From contig JAWBNK010000001.1 of assembly GCA_038827615.1 (NCBI GenBank), positions 434,290 through 498,289 on the forward strand: DNA of 64,000 bases. The letters run 5' to 3'. Position 1 is the stretch's first letter. The number at the start of each line of letters is the position of its first letter. Both the position numbers and the translations under genes were made by a program. Positions 34,694 through 42,840 of this stretch are shown in pieces. The notes under the pieces are model-generated. The model saw only the letters and a program-made list of their open reading frames with translations, searched no databases and was not told the origin of the DNA. This DNA comes from Thermosphaera sp. GTDB lineage: Archaea > Thermoproteota > Thermoprotei_A > Sulfolobales > Desulfurococcaceae.

Positions 34694-35612
34694 TTTCCTC
34701 CCCCTCTAACAAATGAATTAAACGTGTAATAAAGAAATTCAAGCTTCCTCGCCCCAACTCTCTTGCTAAAAATCCGTTGATATAATCTATCTCGGTTCGT
34801 TTCTTTCTCAATATATCTTGGAGCATGCTTGATTTATTCTCCCTTGTTAATTCGACATTCCTGATGATATAGCTCACTAATCCCTCTTTTTCAAACGAAA
34901 ACCCATACTTCTTGGCTACTTGAATGAATTCTTCAATAAGCTGATCAACAAGTTCCCTAGCGTCTTCATCTAAAATAATCTTGTTCCTCTTCCGTGTTAG
35001 AGCAGTGATCGGGTTCACAATACTATTTAATGCTAGCTTGAGCCATCTATAGTAATCTATGTTAGAAGTGATTCTAAAATCACACCCGCCTCTTATAAAT
35101 ACCGTTTGTAACTCTTTTAGCTCATAGCATATCCTTCCGGGGCAACCAGTTATTATGGTTTTTCCCCCAGAATACGTTATGGATGAGGGCGAGTCACGTT
35201 CGGAACCAATGAATGCGACTCCAACAGCTACTTTAACATTAGCGAGTTTCTCGGCAACCAATTCGTAGCTTCCAATTCCATTTTGAAGCATTATGATCAC
35301 GGTATCTCCGTGAGATAGTTTTTTCATCAAATCGATTGTAGCTTCGACATCGTAGGCTTTAACCGAGTTAATGATGAAGTCGCACTCGTCAACAGGGTTT
35401 GATGAGATACGAGGTTGTATTGGAACCAAGTAAACTTCTCTCTGGTGCGGGATGCGAATGAGGATACCACGTGTATCTAGGATTGACTTGACACTCGTCT
35501 CTGACCTATAGTAGACGGGAATGTTGAATAATCCTCCTTTATATAGAAAGTAAGCAAGCACTCCTCCAATGCTTCCTCCTCCAACAATACATACGTTCCT
35601 CGGCATTTCCAT
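34683..35612 (-). CDS. panE: Ketopantoate reductase
   Basis: Reduces ketopantoate to pantoate with NAD(P)H. The N-terminal dinucleotide fold reads VCIVGGGSIGGVLAYFLY, INSVKAYDVEATID and MLQNGIGSYE are ApbA/PanE motifs, and WLKLALNSIVNPITALT carries the substrate-binding Lys and Asn. About 309 residues is normal. ATG at 35612 is used (GTG at 35615 also in frame); it joins the stop of the regulator gene as TGATG. Together with panB it supplies pantoate for the kinase encoded 5 kb away. Confidence 0.93.
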   Translation of the reverse strand: MEMPRNVCIVGGGSIGGVLAYFLYKGGLFNIPVYYRSETSVKSILDTRGILIRIPHQREVYLVPIQPRISSNPVDECDFIINSVKAYDVEATIDLMKKLSHGDTVIIMLQNGIGSYELVAEKLANVKVAVGVAFIGSERDSPSSITYSGGKTIITGCPGRICYELKELQTVFIRGGCDFRITSNIDYYRWLKLALNSIVNPITALTRKRNKIILDEDARELVDQLIEEFIQVAKKYGFSFEKEGLVSYIIRNVELTRENKSSMLQDILRKKRTEIDYINGFLARELGRGSLNFFITRLIHLLEGEENGE

Positions 35613-36478
35613 CACTGCAGTAGCAAATCAATGATATTTTCTAATTCATTAAAATCCGCTGTGAACAAGTAGATAACAGGCTCAAGCCCCGTTCCTCCTC
35701 TGTCAGCAATTACATCTGGTTTCTTCAAGGCCGCATTCTCCATGGCTACCCAGAAAGAATCCAGATTGCTATGAGGACCTGTTTCTTCAACACGCAGGTT
35801 AAAGGTCTCGAGCCTCGATAATATTGCTCGATCGTATTTTACGTTAAACCCGATCTTCTTTGAACTGTTGTATTTTGAAATGATTAGTAAGAGCCTTGAA
35901 AGGTGGCGGCTACCACCGTAGAAAGGTTCTCCAGTTACTACTATACCCGTCAAAGTCTTCGTGATCCTCCCTGTTAAACCTATAACACCAGCTTCCGAGC
36001 TCGGGGGCTCCGGTGCATATACGAGATTACTACCTACCTCGGGCAATAATTTGGCCAATCCCGGTTTCGAGACATACCGCGATAGAATAATTTTGTAAAT
36101 TTCTACATGAGGATCTTTGAGTAGACCTCTAGCGCAGTCTTCACGTAGTTCTTGATATTCCCTGCACGCGATAATTGCAGCCATGTGTGCGGTAAACCCG
36201 TGCGAAGTGATCACGAACCTTGAGTACTGATTGTTTACCGCAATTTCAGCCAAGATTTTACAGTAGTGGAGAACAATACTTTGATCTAGCCCATGCTTTT
36301 CTAATTTACTTAAATAATCTTCAAGAGGTTTTTTCAACAATTTGTGAACGAGTGGTTGAGTTATGTTCAAAATGCTCGCTATCCTATGCTGACTTAGCCC
36401 CCTTGATTTTAACTCATGCGCGAGTATCCCTCTTATATTAGGAAGTATGATCTCACTGACTATGTCCTCTATAATCAT
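35612..36478 (-). CDS. HTH-ThiN two-domain transcriptional regulator or thiamine-phosphate synthase
   Basis: About 288 residues. Residues 10-60 form a helix-turn-helix domain (KSRGLSQHRIASILNITQPLV). The C-terminal half from about residue 115 is a ThiN domain: IGFNVKYDRAILSRL, VIADRGGTGLEPVIYLF. HTH-ThiN proteins are known in archaea as thiamine-responsive regulators (ThiR) as well as ThiN enzymes. Here the gene lies directly ahead of panE and panB rather than thiamine genes. It may sense a thiamine phosphate or a pantothenate-pathway ligand. ATG at 36478 overlaps the upstream gene by 26 bases. Confidence 0.78.
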   Translation of the reverse strand: MIIEDIVSEIILPNIRGILAHELKSRGLSQHRIASILNITQPLVHKLLKKPLEDYLSKLEKHGLDQSIVLHYCKILAEIAVNNQYSRFVITSHGFTAHMAAIIACREYQELREDCARGLLKDPHVEIYKIILSRYVSKPGLAKLLPEVGSNLVYAPEPPSSEAGVIGLTGRITKTLTGIVVTGEPFYGGSRHLSRLLLIISKYNSSKKIGFNVKYDRAILSRLETFNLRVEETGPHSNLDSFWVAMENAALKKPDVIADRGGTGLEPVIYLFTADFNELENIIDLLLQ

Positions 36479-37130
36479 TTTTCGCAACGTCCTCCCGATA
36501 CATCCCGTATGTGACTTTGGATCCTGCGGCGCGTTCCCTCTCAATTCTTCTAGATATTTTATCGGCTAGTGAGAATATTTCTTTTATAAAGCTGATCTCG
36601 TTTTCAAAAAAGTCTTCGTAGTTATACATTTCTTCGACAAGTTTTACTAATTGTTCTATTTCGTTAAACACGAGGGCCCGGAACTTAGTCTTATCAGCTG
36701 GAGTCAAGTTGGGCTTAACGATTAGCCTTTGAAGCGTAGAGTAGATCTCTTCGGGCTCAAGAGATCTGTATTTTATAGCGATTAATCTAATTTTTGGGTC
36801 TTCAAAGGTGTTTGAAGAATCACTCGAAAATAGGGCTTGTTCAACCGAATCGATATCCTTAAAACGCCACCATGTTTGATTGCTTGAGGAGTAGGTTTTT
36901 TCAATAATACCATATTCTTTCTCGAGCATTCTTACTAAATTTACGGGATTGTATGAAAAACCAAGGGTATTTAGTCTCAAAATCAAGTGTTTGAAACTAA
37001 AATCTCCTAGCTTGTGGTCGATATTAGGGTCCTTGGCGATAGAAAGAGCTGTCTTTAGAACTATATGCCCTTTCTCACCATATTTCTGTAAAAACGAGAG
37101 AACATTCTCCCTTAAGTTATTCGTAAACAA
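36453..37130 (-). CDS. Conserved crenarchaeal-type protein, unknown function
   Basis: A 225-residue soluble, mostly helical protein that I do not recognise. The first 90 residues look like a winged-helix fold (LILRLNTLGFSYNPVNLVRML, then YGIIEKTY...WWRF); the rest is a charged helical region. It could be a DNA-binding or replication-associated protein. TTG at 37130 is the start, behind AGGGG. It heads the message with the HTH-ThiN regulator and the pan genes, and shares a central TTTTAAAA promoter element with the divergent ABC gene. Confidence 0.55.
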   Translation of the reverse strand: MFTNNLRENVLSFLQKYGEKGHIVLKTALSIAKDPNIDHKLGDFSFKHLILRLNTLGFSYNPVNLVRMLEKEYGIIEKTYSSSNQTWWRFKDIDSVEQALFSSDSSNTFEDPKIRLIAIKYRSLEPEEIYSTLQRLIVKPNLTPADKTKFRALVFNEIEQLVKLVEEMYNYEDFFENEISFIKEIFSLADKISRRIERERAAGSKVTYGMYREDVAKNDYRGHSQ

Positions 37131-37163
37131 TCAAAACCCCTATAATAATAAAAGAGGTCCAGG

Positions 37164-37173
37164 TTTTAAAATA
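37164..37173. promoter_or_regulatory. Shared TATA element between divergent genes
   Basis: TTTTAAAATA reads as a TATA box on both strands. On the plus strand a transcript would start near 37194, after the TTG at 37182 and before the TTG at 37224, which decides the ABC ATPase start. On the minus strand it would start near 37142, just ahead of the gene at 37130. Confidence 0.5.
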
Positions 37174-37223
37174 ATTTATCATTGATCATAATCAACATAG
37201 GACAGTATGTTACGAGGGGGTTA

Positions 37224-37952
37224 TTGACGAGGAAGATACTTGAAGTACAGGACATTAGGAAAACATATGAAGGCCACGTTAAGGCTGTTGATGGAATATC
37301 TTTTAATGTCTACGAGGGCGAGATATATGGATTAATAGGTCCGAATGGGGCTGGGAAAACCACTTCGCTGAGAATCATAGCTGGCCTAATAAAACCTGAC
37401 TCGGGCAGAGTTCTAGTGGAAGGTGTGAACATTCATGAAGGTCGTAAAGTAAGTGAAAAGCTCATAGGTTACCTTCCAGAAGAAGCCAACACGTATCCAT
37501 TGCTAACAGGATATGAACATTTGAAGATCTATGGTGGGCTTTACAATGCCAGTGATGAAGACTTGCGGTTTGGGATGGAGGTAACTGGTCTCGGGGACAA
37601 ACTCTTTCTCAAGACCGGTAAGTACAGCCATGGGATGAAAAGGAGGCTTTTACTAGGTGCTGTTTTAATGACGAGGCCAAGACTCGCGATTCTCGACGAG
37701 CCGACGAGCGGGCTTGACGTGCATGCAAGCGTGATGGTTAGGAAAACAATAAAAGATTATGTGAAAAGAACGGGTGCTTCGGCAATAGTGAGTAGTCACA
37801 ATATGTTGGAGATAGAATACTTGTGCGATAGGGTTGGTCTCATTTTCAAAGGGCGAATAATCGAGGAAGGACCCCCACGCGACTTGATCAGAAAATATAG
37901 TGCTCATAATTTAGAAGAGGTATTTGTCCACGTTGTCAAAGGTGTGGAGTGA
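37224..37952 (+). CDS. ABC transporter ATP-binding protein (second system)
   Basis: Complete ABC ATPase: Walker A GPNGAGKTT, Q-loop region IGYLPEEANTY, signature YSHGMKRR, Walker B LAILDEPTSGLD, H-loop SSHNM. In the signature motif the usual SGG is SHG, shared in style with the first system (SKG). TTG at 37224 is preferred over TTG at 37182 because AGGGGG precedes it and the predicted transcript starts near 37194. The stop overlaps the permease ATG at 37952 by one base. Substrate unknown, possibly sodium (NatA-like). Confidence 0.9.
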   Translation: MTRKILEVQDIRKTYEGHVKAVDGISFNVYEGEIYGLIGPNGAGKTTSLRIIAGLIKPDSGRVLVEGVNIHEGRKVSEKLIGYLPEEANTYPLLTGYEHLKIYGGLYNASDEDLRFGMEVTGLGDKLFLKTGKYSHGMKRRLLLGAVLMTRPRLAILDEPTSGLDVHASVMVRKTIKDYVKRTGASAIVSSHNMLEIEYLCDRVGLIFKGRIIEEGPPRDLIRKYSAHNLEEVFVHVVKGVE

Positions 37953-39229
37953 TGGTACAATATCGTAGATTGAGAATCCTACTAGAGAAGGAGTTTAAAG
38001 ACTTGTTGAGAGATAAGAAGGCTTTAATGACAACTATTCTACTTCCTTTGATATCACTACCCTCCATAGGGATTATGACATTACTACTTGTTTCTCAGCA
38101 ACCACTGTTAGTGGCGTTAGTAGACGAAGATAAATCAATTCATTATAACACTGAACTGTTCGTTTCAATGTCGTCGGAATGGGTTGTTGGGAATCTTACG
38201 ATTGCGTTGAACTCACGCGGTTATAGAGTATTAATAATAGAAAATAGATTGAAAGCGCTAGAAGACCCAAGCATCGATTTAATCGTAGTAATTCCCAAGG
38301 ATTTTTCAAGAAACTCAACTAGCATGGATTCAATCGGGAGAATAGAAATCTTGAGAAGAGCTAATGTACAGTCAGCGATAAATGCGGAGAACGTCGTGAG
38401 GGGAACCGTGTACGCTATAGCTGTAAACCTCTCTCACGCAAAGATCTCAGGGCTTTATGAGAGGGCAGGATTGGATCCGAGCCTGTTTAAGCCTGAGTCA
38501 TTTAGAGAGCCCATAACTACTGGTCCTACGACTCTTTTATCTCCACGAGGAGAGAGAGTAGGGATTGAAGCAGAGTTGAAAACATATCTTGCGCGCTTAT
38601 TGGTTATGGCTTTTGCGTTTGTAGTCACCCCTGCTTCAACATACGTTATAGATGGAATAATTGGCGAGAGACAAAGGAAGACTCTTGAGTTGCTGTTAGC
38701 ATCTCCGGCTACTCTTATTGAAATTCTTCTTTCCAAAATAAGTGTTGCCACGGTTCTTGGTCTTATAGCCTCTATGGCAGATATTACAGCATTGGTAGCC
38801 TACATAGCTATTTTAATGATGATCCTGGGTGGACAACTTTTCACGATCCTGGATGTAGGTCTCCTCATATTGCATTCTATTACCTCTTTCTTCACTATAC
38901 TTGCAACTGTCGCGATAGCTGTACCCTTCATCACGAGAACTAGGGGGATTAGGAGTGCTGGAAACATAGCTGGATTGATTACCAGCATTGCTATAATATT
39001 CTTTTTCATAGGGTTTTTCGTAGATTTTCCCAAACTTGACCCCACAGTATTGAATATTCTTCAAATTATTCCTTACACTCAAGCTATACTTACGGTGCAA
39101 AACTATATTTATGGGAGACCGGGAGATTCGGTGTTTAGTTTGTTTATACTGGCGATTTTTTCATTAATAATTTTGATCGTTGCAGTAAAAACAGTGAATA
39201 AGGAAAAAATACTGCTAACTCAAGATTGA
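37952..39229 (+). CDS. ABC-2 type transporter permease (NatB-like)
   Basis: A 425-residue permease partner of the preceding ATPase. It has an N-terminal membrane segment at about 25-50 after RLRILLEKEFKDLLRDKKAL, an extracytoplasmic domain to about 210, and further membrane segments. The coupling region GERQRKTLELLLASPATL is typical of NatB-like and other ABC-2 permeases. The cargo cannot be told. It is the last gene before the glycogen cluster regulator. Confidence 0.88.
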   Translation: MVQYRRLRILLEKEFKDLLRDKKALMTTILLPLISLPSIGIMTLLLVSQQPLLVALVDEDKSIHYNTELFVSMSSEWVVGNLTIALNSRGYRVLIIENRLKALEDPSIDLIVVIPKDFSRNSTSMDSIGRIEILRRANVQSAINAENVVRGTVYAIAVNLSHAKISGLYERAGLDPSLFKPESFREPITTGPTTLLSPRGERVGIEAELKTYLARLLVMAFAFVVTPASTYVIDGIIGERQRKTLELLLASPATLIEILLSKISVATVLGLIASMADITALVAYIAILMMILGGQLFTILDVGLLILHSITSFFTILATVAIAVPFITRTRGIRSAGNIAGLITSIAIIFFFIGFFVDFPKLDPTVLNILQIIPYTQAILTVQNYIYGRPGDSVFSLFILAIFSLIILIVAVKTVNKEKILLTQD

Positions 39230-39252
39230 GAGATGGGGAATTAGTAAGTATA

Positions 39253-39281
39253 TTTATATAGAAAAAGTAATATATAATTAC
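39253..39281 (+). promoter_or_regulatory. Promoter and candidate operator of the glycogen cluster
   Basis: TTTATATA (39253-39260) would start transcription near 39282, 14 bases before the regulator ATG. Over this start lies a dyad GTAAT-N5-ATTAC (39267-39281). Its position suggests an operator for the HTH protein encoded just downstream; binding is inference. Confidence 0.45.
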
Positions 39282-39295
39282 TCAGGTTAAAGAAT

Positions 39296-39805
39296 ATGAA
39301 AGTTAAGAAAGCTTACAAACTTTTAATGTTGGCTGATGAAGATAATACGATAGATGTCAGTAAGGCGTGCAGGATTTTTAACGCCAGCCCCAGTACTGTT
39401 CGCAAGTATTTACACCAGTTGATTTCTGAGGGATTCGTGGAGAAAACAGTGGATGGAAGATTTGTTTTAAGTAAACTCGGCATTTCCATAAGGAACTTTG
39501 CTAGTGCTGATTCAAGTAGGGATAGAATACCTAATTACGTAATTACCGATGTTGAAACCGGTCAACCAATACCCCTGTCCTTTAAAAGTTATGAGCAACT
39601 CTTGAGTATAATCAATTATGAATTGGCTCCTAAACAGGTCCTTGAGGAACACTTGAAAAAATACATGATAGAGTGGATTCGCAACTCAATGAAGGATGAG
39701 CTTCTTGCCGAAAAAATAGCTAAAGGGGAGATACGAACTGTTGACGACTTGAAAAAATACTTAGAATTTATATTAACACTTATTGAATCGTTAAGAAGTG
39801 GGTAG
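39296..39805 (+). CDS. HTH regulator of the glycogen/maltodextrin cluster
   Basis: A 169-residue protein with an N-terminal helix-turn-helix (about 1-60; VSKACRIFNASPSTVRKYLH is the recognition unit). The C-terminal part with NYVITDVETGQPIPLSF and a helical tail looks like the DUF5752-type region found beside archaeal GH57 genes; that match is tentative. It is first in a nine-kilobase plus-strand array of glucan genes and lies directly after a dyad, so autoregulation and sugar control are plausible. The next gene starts seven bases after its stop. Confidence 0.7.
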   Translation: MKVKKAYKLLMLADEDNTIDVSKACRIFNASPSTVRKYLHQLISEGFVEKTVDGRFVLSKLGISIRNFASADSSRDRIPNYVITDVETGQPIPLSFKSYEQLLSIINYELAPKQVLEEHLKKYMIEWIRNSMKDELLAEKIAKGEIRTVDDLKKYLEFILTLIESLRSG

Positions 39806-39811
39806 AGATGT

Positions 39812-41242
39812 TTGAACCACGAATTAGACGCTATTAAAGAAGTCCTAGAAACTGAGTACCTACCTAAGGCAAGATGGTGGCCGTGGAAGAACTCTAAGAA
39901 ACATTTAGATATCAAAGTATTCTCTAAAGCCAATTCATTGATCTTTCTTATTTTCAAAGTAGACGGGTTGGTTTTCCAGCTCCCCTTGATCTCTCTTAGA
40001 CGAGGTGGGGAGTTTATCGATGATAGGAGTTTTTGCATTAATAACGAGTGTTTCCTTGAAGCAGAATATCATCCTGGCTATATTGAGGCTTTCGAAAGAA
40101 TAGAGGGAGCCAGGCTTCAAGTGTTGGCAAGGCCACCAGGCAAAATCCTGAGAGCGTCGCCTGTCACGCTGGAGTCAACAAACGTTGTGTCCTTATTGAT
40201 AGATGAAAAGGGAGGAAAATATGTGTTGAAAAGTTATAGACTCTTGCCCGAGACAAATATGGAGGCCCTGATGATAAAGGCCTTGGTTAAGAATAAATTT
40301 AAGCACATTCCGAACGTATATTTAATCCTTGAACATAAAGGTCTTGTATCGGGCATTCTGATGGAGTATGTTGAAGGAGTAGGAGACGGAGGATATCCGT
40401 TCTATAGGCATCTTATAAACTACCTAAAGGGTTCTTCTAGAGTAAACGAAATACTGGGTTTGTCAGCAAGTTTGGGAGTGATCATCGGAGAAATGCATAA
40501 AGCATTAAACATTGGGCATGAGAACTCCTTTTATGGTTTGGAGGAGATTGGCAGCGAAGATACGGAGATTTGGATGAAAAGGATGAACAGGTACTATGAA
40601 GAAACCACGAGGAGATTGGATGAATCAGTTGGACGTTTAGAATCTTCAAGAAGAATCTCGCTTGAAAAATGGAGAGGCATATTCGAGAAACATGGGCAGA
40701 GGATTCTCGATGAAGTGAGCTCCTTTTTAAAAGCATACGAGGGTCTTGAAAAAGGAAGAATACATCAAGACTTACATTTAGCTCAAATGATTTTTGTCCC
40801 ATCGCGTAACGATTTTATTATAACTGATTTCGAGGGCGAACCAGGGCGTGCTCCAGAAGAGAGACTAATGAAGGAACCATTGCTCCGCGACCTTGCCACC
40901 ATGATTAGAAGTTATCACTACTTGGCCCATGCGGGAGTCATGAATCACTTTGCAATAGGAATCGACCAAGCAAGCGACATTATGGTTGGAAATGATCCAA
41001 CGTTAGAATGGAGGATGAGAAACGTCATGGCGATGGTGAACGCTTACCTGGCTAGCACAGCAGGTAGCAACTTATTGAAGAGTTTGAGAGCCCACGGTGT
41101 TAAAAAAGTACATACCTACTTGTACCCATGGATAGTTGAACGCGCTTTATATGAAGCTTACTATGAATCCATGTATCGTATAGAATGGTTCTCGATCCCC
41201 GTCGCCGGTTTATTGGACCCCCTACTCAAATATTTAAAGTAG
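39812..41242 (+). CDS. Maltokinase-like sugar kinase (APH fold)
   Basis: A 476-residue kinase of the aminoglycoside-phosphotransferase fold, closest to bacterial maltokinases. The N-terminal lobe starts EYLPKARWWPWK, as maltokinases do. The catalytic loop is GRIHQDLHLAQMIF and the metal site ITDFEGEPGR, followed by KEPLLRDLATMIRSYHY. It probably phosphorylates maltose, glucosamine or another sugar at C1. TTG at 39812 is the start behind GAGATG. No GlgE-type maltosyltransferase is in the window, so the fate of a maltose-1-phosphate product is open. Confidence 0.75.
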   Translation: MNHELDAIKEVLETEYLPKARWWPWKNSKKHLDIKVFSKANSLIFLIFKVDGLVFQLPLISLRRGGEFIDDRSFCINNECFLEAEYHPGYIEAFERIEGARLQVLARPPGKILRASPVTLESTNVVSLLIDEKGGKYVLKSYRLLPETNMEALMIKALVKNKFKHIPNVYLILEHKGLVSGILMEYVEGVGDGGYPFYRHLINYLKGSSRVNEILGLSASLGVIIGEMHKALNIGHENSFYGLEEIGSEDTEIWMKRMNRYYEETTRRLDESVGRLESSRRISLEKWRGIFEKHGQRILDEVSSFLKAYEGLEKGRIHQDLHLAQMIFVPSRNDFIITDFEGEPGRAPEERLMKEPLLRDLATMIRSYHYLAHAGVMNHFAIGIDQASDIMVGNDPTLEWRMRNVMAMVNAYLASTAGSNLLKSLRAHGVKKVHTYLYPWIVERALYEAYYESMYRIEWFSIPVAGLLDPLLKYLK

Positions 41243-41287
41243 ATAATTAAATTGAGGGGAAACTCATTACTTAACTCGGTGAGGTCT

Positions 41288-42835
41288 TTGACAAGTGTTA
41301 CCTTGTTGTTTGAGGTTCATCAGCCATATAGGCTTGATAGAAGGATGCATGAGAAAATCATTGAGAAGGCGCTGAAAGGCGATTTAGACTCTAAAGAGAT
41401 TGAGGAGGCGATCTTTGACAACTCATTGAACAAGTATGTTATGGAAAGAGCGGCTCGCAGGTGCTATTTGCCGGCTACAAAAATCATTCTTGAGAACATA
41501 AAACGCTACTCTGATTTCTCGAGACCTTTCAAAGTCTCCTTCAGCATTAGTGGAGTTTTTCTCGAGCAAGCGTTGAAATGGGCTCCCGATGTTGTCGATG
41601 TTCTACGAGAAGCTGTCTCCACTGGAATGGTTGAATTGTTGGAACAAACATACTATCATAGTATAGCAGCCTTCCTCCCTAATTATGGATATGACGAGTT
41701 AAGGAGCCAAGTGCTTCAGCATAGAAAGATCATTAAGGAACTCTTCGATTACGACCCTATCACCATTGAAAACACGGAGTTCACCTTTAATAACGATTTA
41801 GCCTGCTTTTTCAACGGCTTAGGTTATAAGGCAGTAGTGACTGAGGGCGTCGATAGAATACTGGGATGGAGAAGCCCCAATTATGTCTACAAGGCATGGG
41901 GTTGTGAGGCGAGGGTTTTAACTAGGAATTACAGGTTAAGCGATGATGTTGGGTTTAGATTCAGTGATAAAAAATGGGATCAATACCCCTTAACAGCGGA
42001 TAAGTACGCATCATGGTTGGCCTTAACTCCCGGTGATGTGATTTTAATCGCAGTAGACTACGAAACATTTGGGGAGCATCACTGGCCTGAGTCAGGAATA
42101 CACGAGTTCCTTAGATGGCTCCCAGGGGAAATCTTAAAGTACGGTCATCTCGACTTTTCTACCCCACGAGAAGTTATTGAGAAGTATCAGCCGAGAGACG
42201 TATACGACGTTCCACCGTGGTCTACAATAAGTTGGGCCGATGAGAGAGACGTAAGTGCTTGGATCGGGAATACCATGCAACAGGAGGCGGTCAGAGCCGT
42301 TGCGGACCTTTATCCATATGTTCAGGCAATCCGCGATCCTGAAATAATCGAATTGTGGAGAAAGTTAACAATAAGTGATCACTTTTATTATATGGCTACT
42401 AAGTTTGGAACCGTAGAGGAAGTGCATGCTTACTTTTCACCATTCAAAAATGCTAGCATAGCGTATGGGTTGTTCATGGAGGCCATTGGAATCATGTCAA
42501 AATTCATCTTTGACAAAATAAAGGAGGACCCTGCGAAAGTAGCTTCGAGGCTGACCGCACCCCTAGATAAAGCCTTCTACTTCACTGCCCCAAGCGGTGT
42601 TTATATAGGATTGCATGCAAGATCCCTGAGGGAACTATACTATCGATTGAACGAAGCTCCTATCGAATCCTCAATTTATCATTTAAAGAATGGCCATATC
42701 TCACAGTGGATTAAAAACGTCCTATTGATGGAAGAATTATCGCATAGAATTGATGAACTCTGTAAAGAGCACATTGAACCTGTGAAACTGGTTGAGGAAG
42801 TGAAAAAAGAGATAAAGCAGTTCTTGGAGGATTGA
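41288..42835 (+). CDS. GH57 alpha-amylase-type glycoside hydrolase
   Basis: A 515-residue GH57 enzyme acting on alpha-1,4-glucans. Family regions: VTLLFEVHQPYRL (region 1), LEQTYYHSIAAFLPN (region 2), ITIENTEFTFNN with the likely nucleophile Glu (region 3), and IAVDYETFGEHH with the acid/base Asp (region 4). There is no signal peptide, so it works in the cytoplasm on glycogen or imported dextrins. The frame is open to 41252, but TTG at 41288 is directly preceded by GGTGAGG and starts the product at the family position. Confidence 0.87.
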   Translation: MTSVTLLFEVHQPYRLDRRMHEKIIEKALKGDLDSKEIEEAIFDNSLNKYVMERAARRCYLPATKIILENIKRYSDFSRPFKVSFSISGVFLEQALKWAPDVVDVLREAVSTGMVELLEQTYYHSIAAFLPNYGYDELRSQVLQHRKIIKELFDYDPITIENTEFTFNNDLACFFNGLGYKAVVTEGVDRILGWRSPNYVYKAWGCEARVLTRNYRLSDDVGFRFSDKKWDQYPLTADKYASWLALTPGDVILIAVDYETFGEHHWPESGIHEFLRWLPGEILKYGHLDFSTPREVIEKYQPRDVYDVPPWSTISWADERDVSAWIGNTMQQEAVRAVADLYPYVQAIRDPEIIELWRKLTISDHFYYMATKFGTVEEVHAYFSPFKNASIAYGLFMEAIGIMSKFIFDKIKEDPAKVASRLTAPLDKAFYFTAPSGVYIGLHARSLRELYYRLNEAPIESSIYHLKNGHISQWIKNVLLMEELSHRIDELCKEHIEPVKLVEEVKKEIKQFLED

Positions 42836-42840
42836 TCTGA

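Noticed and set aside
38813-39100. Antisense frames of 81-98 codons opposite the second ABC permease
   Set aside because: The plus-strand permease is complete and in register with its ATPase; the antisense frames have no ribosome site or recognisable product.
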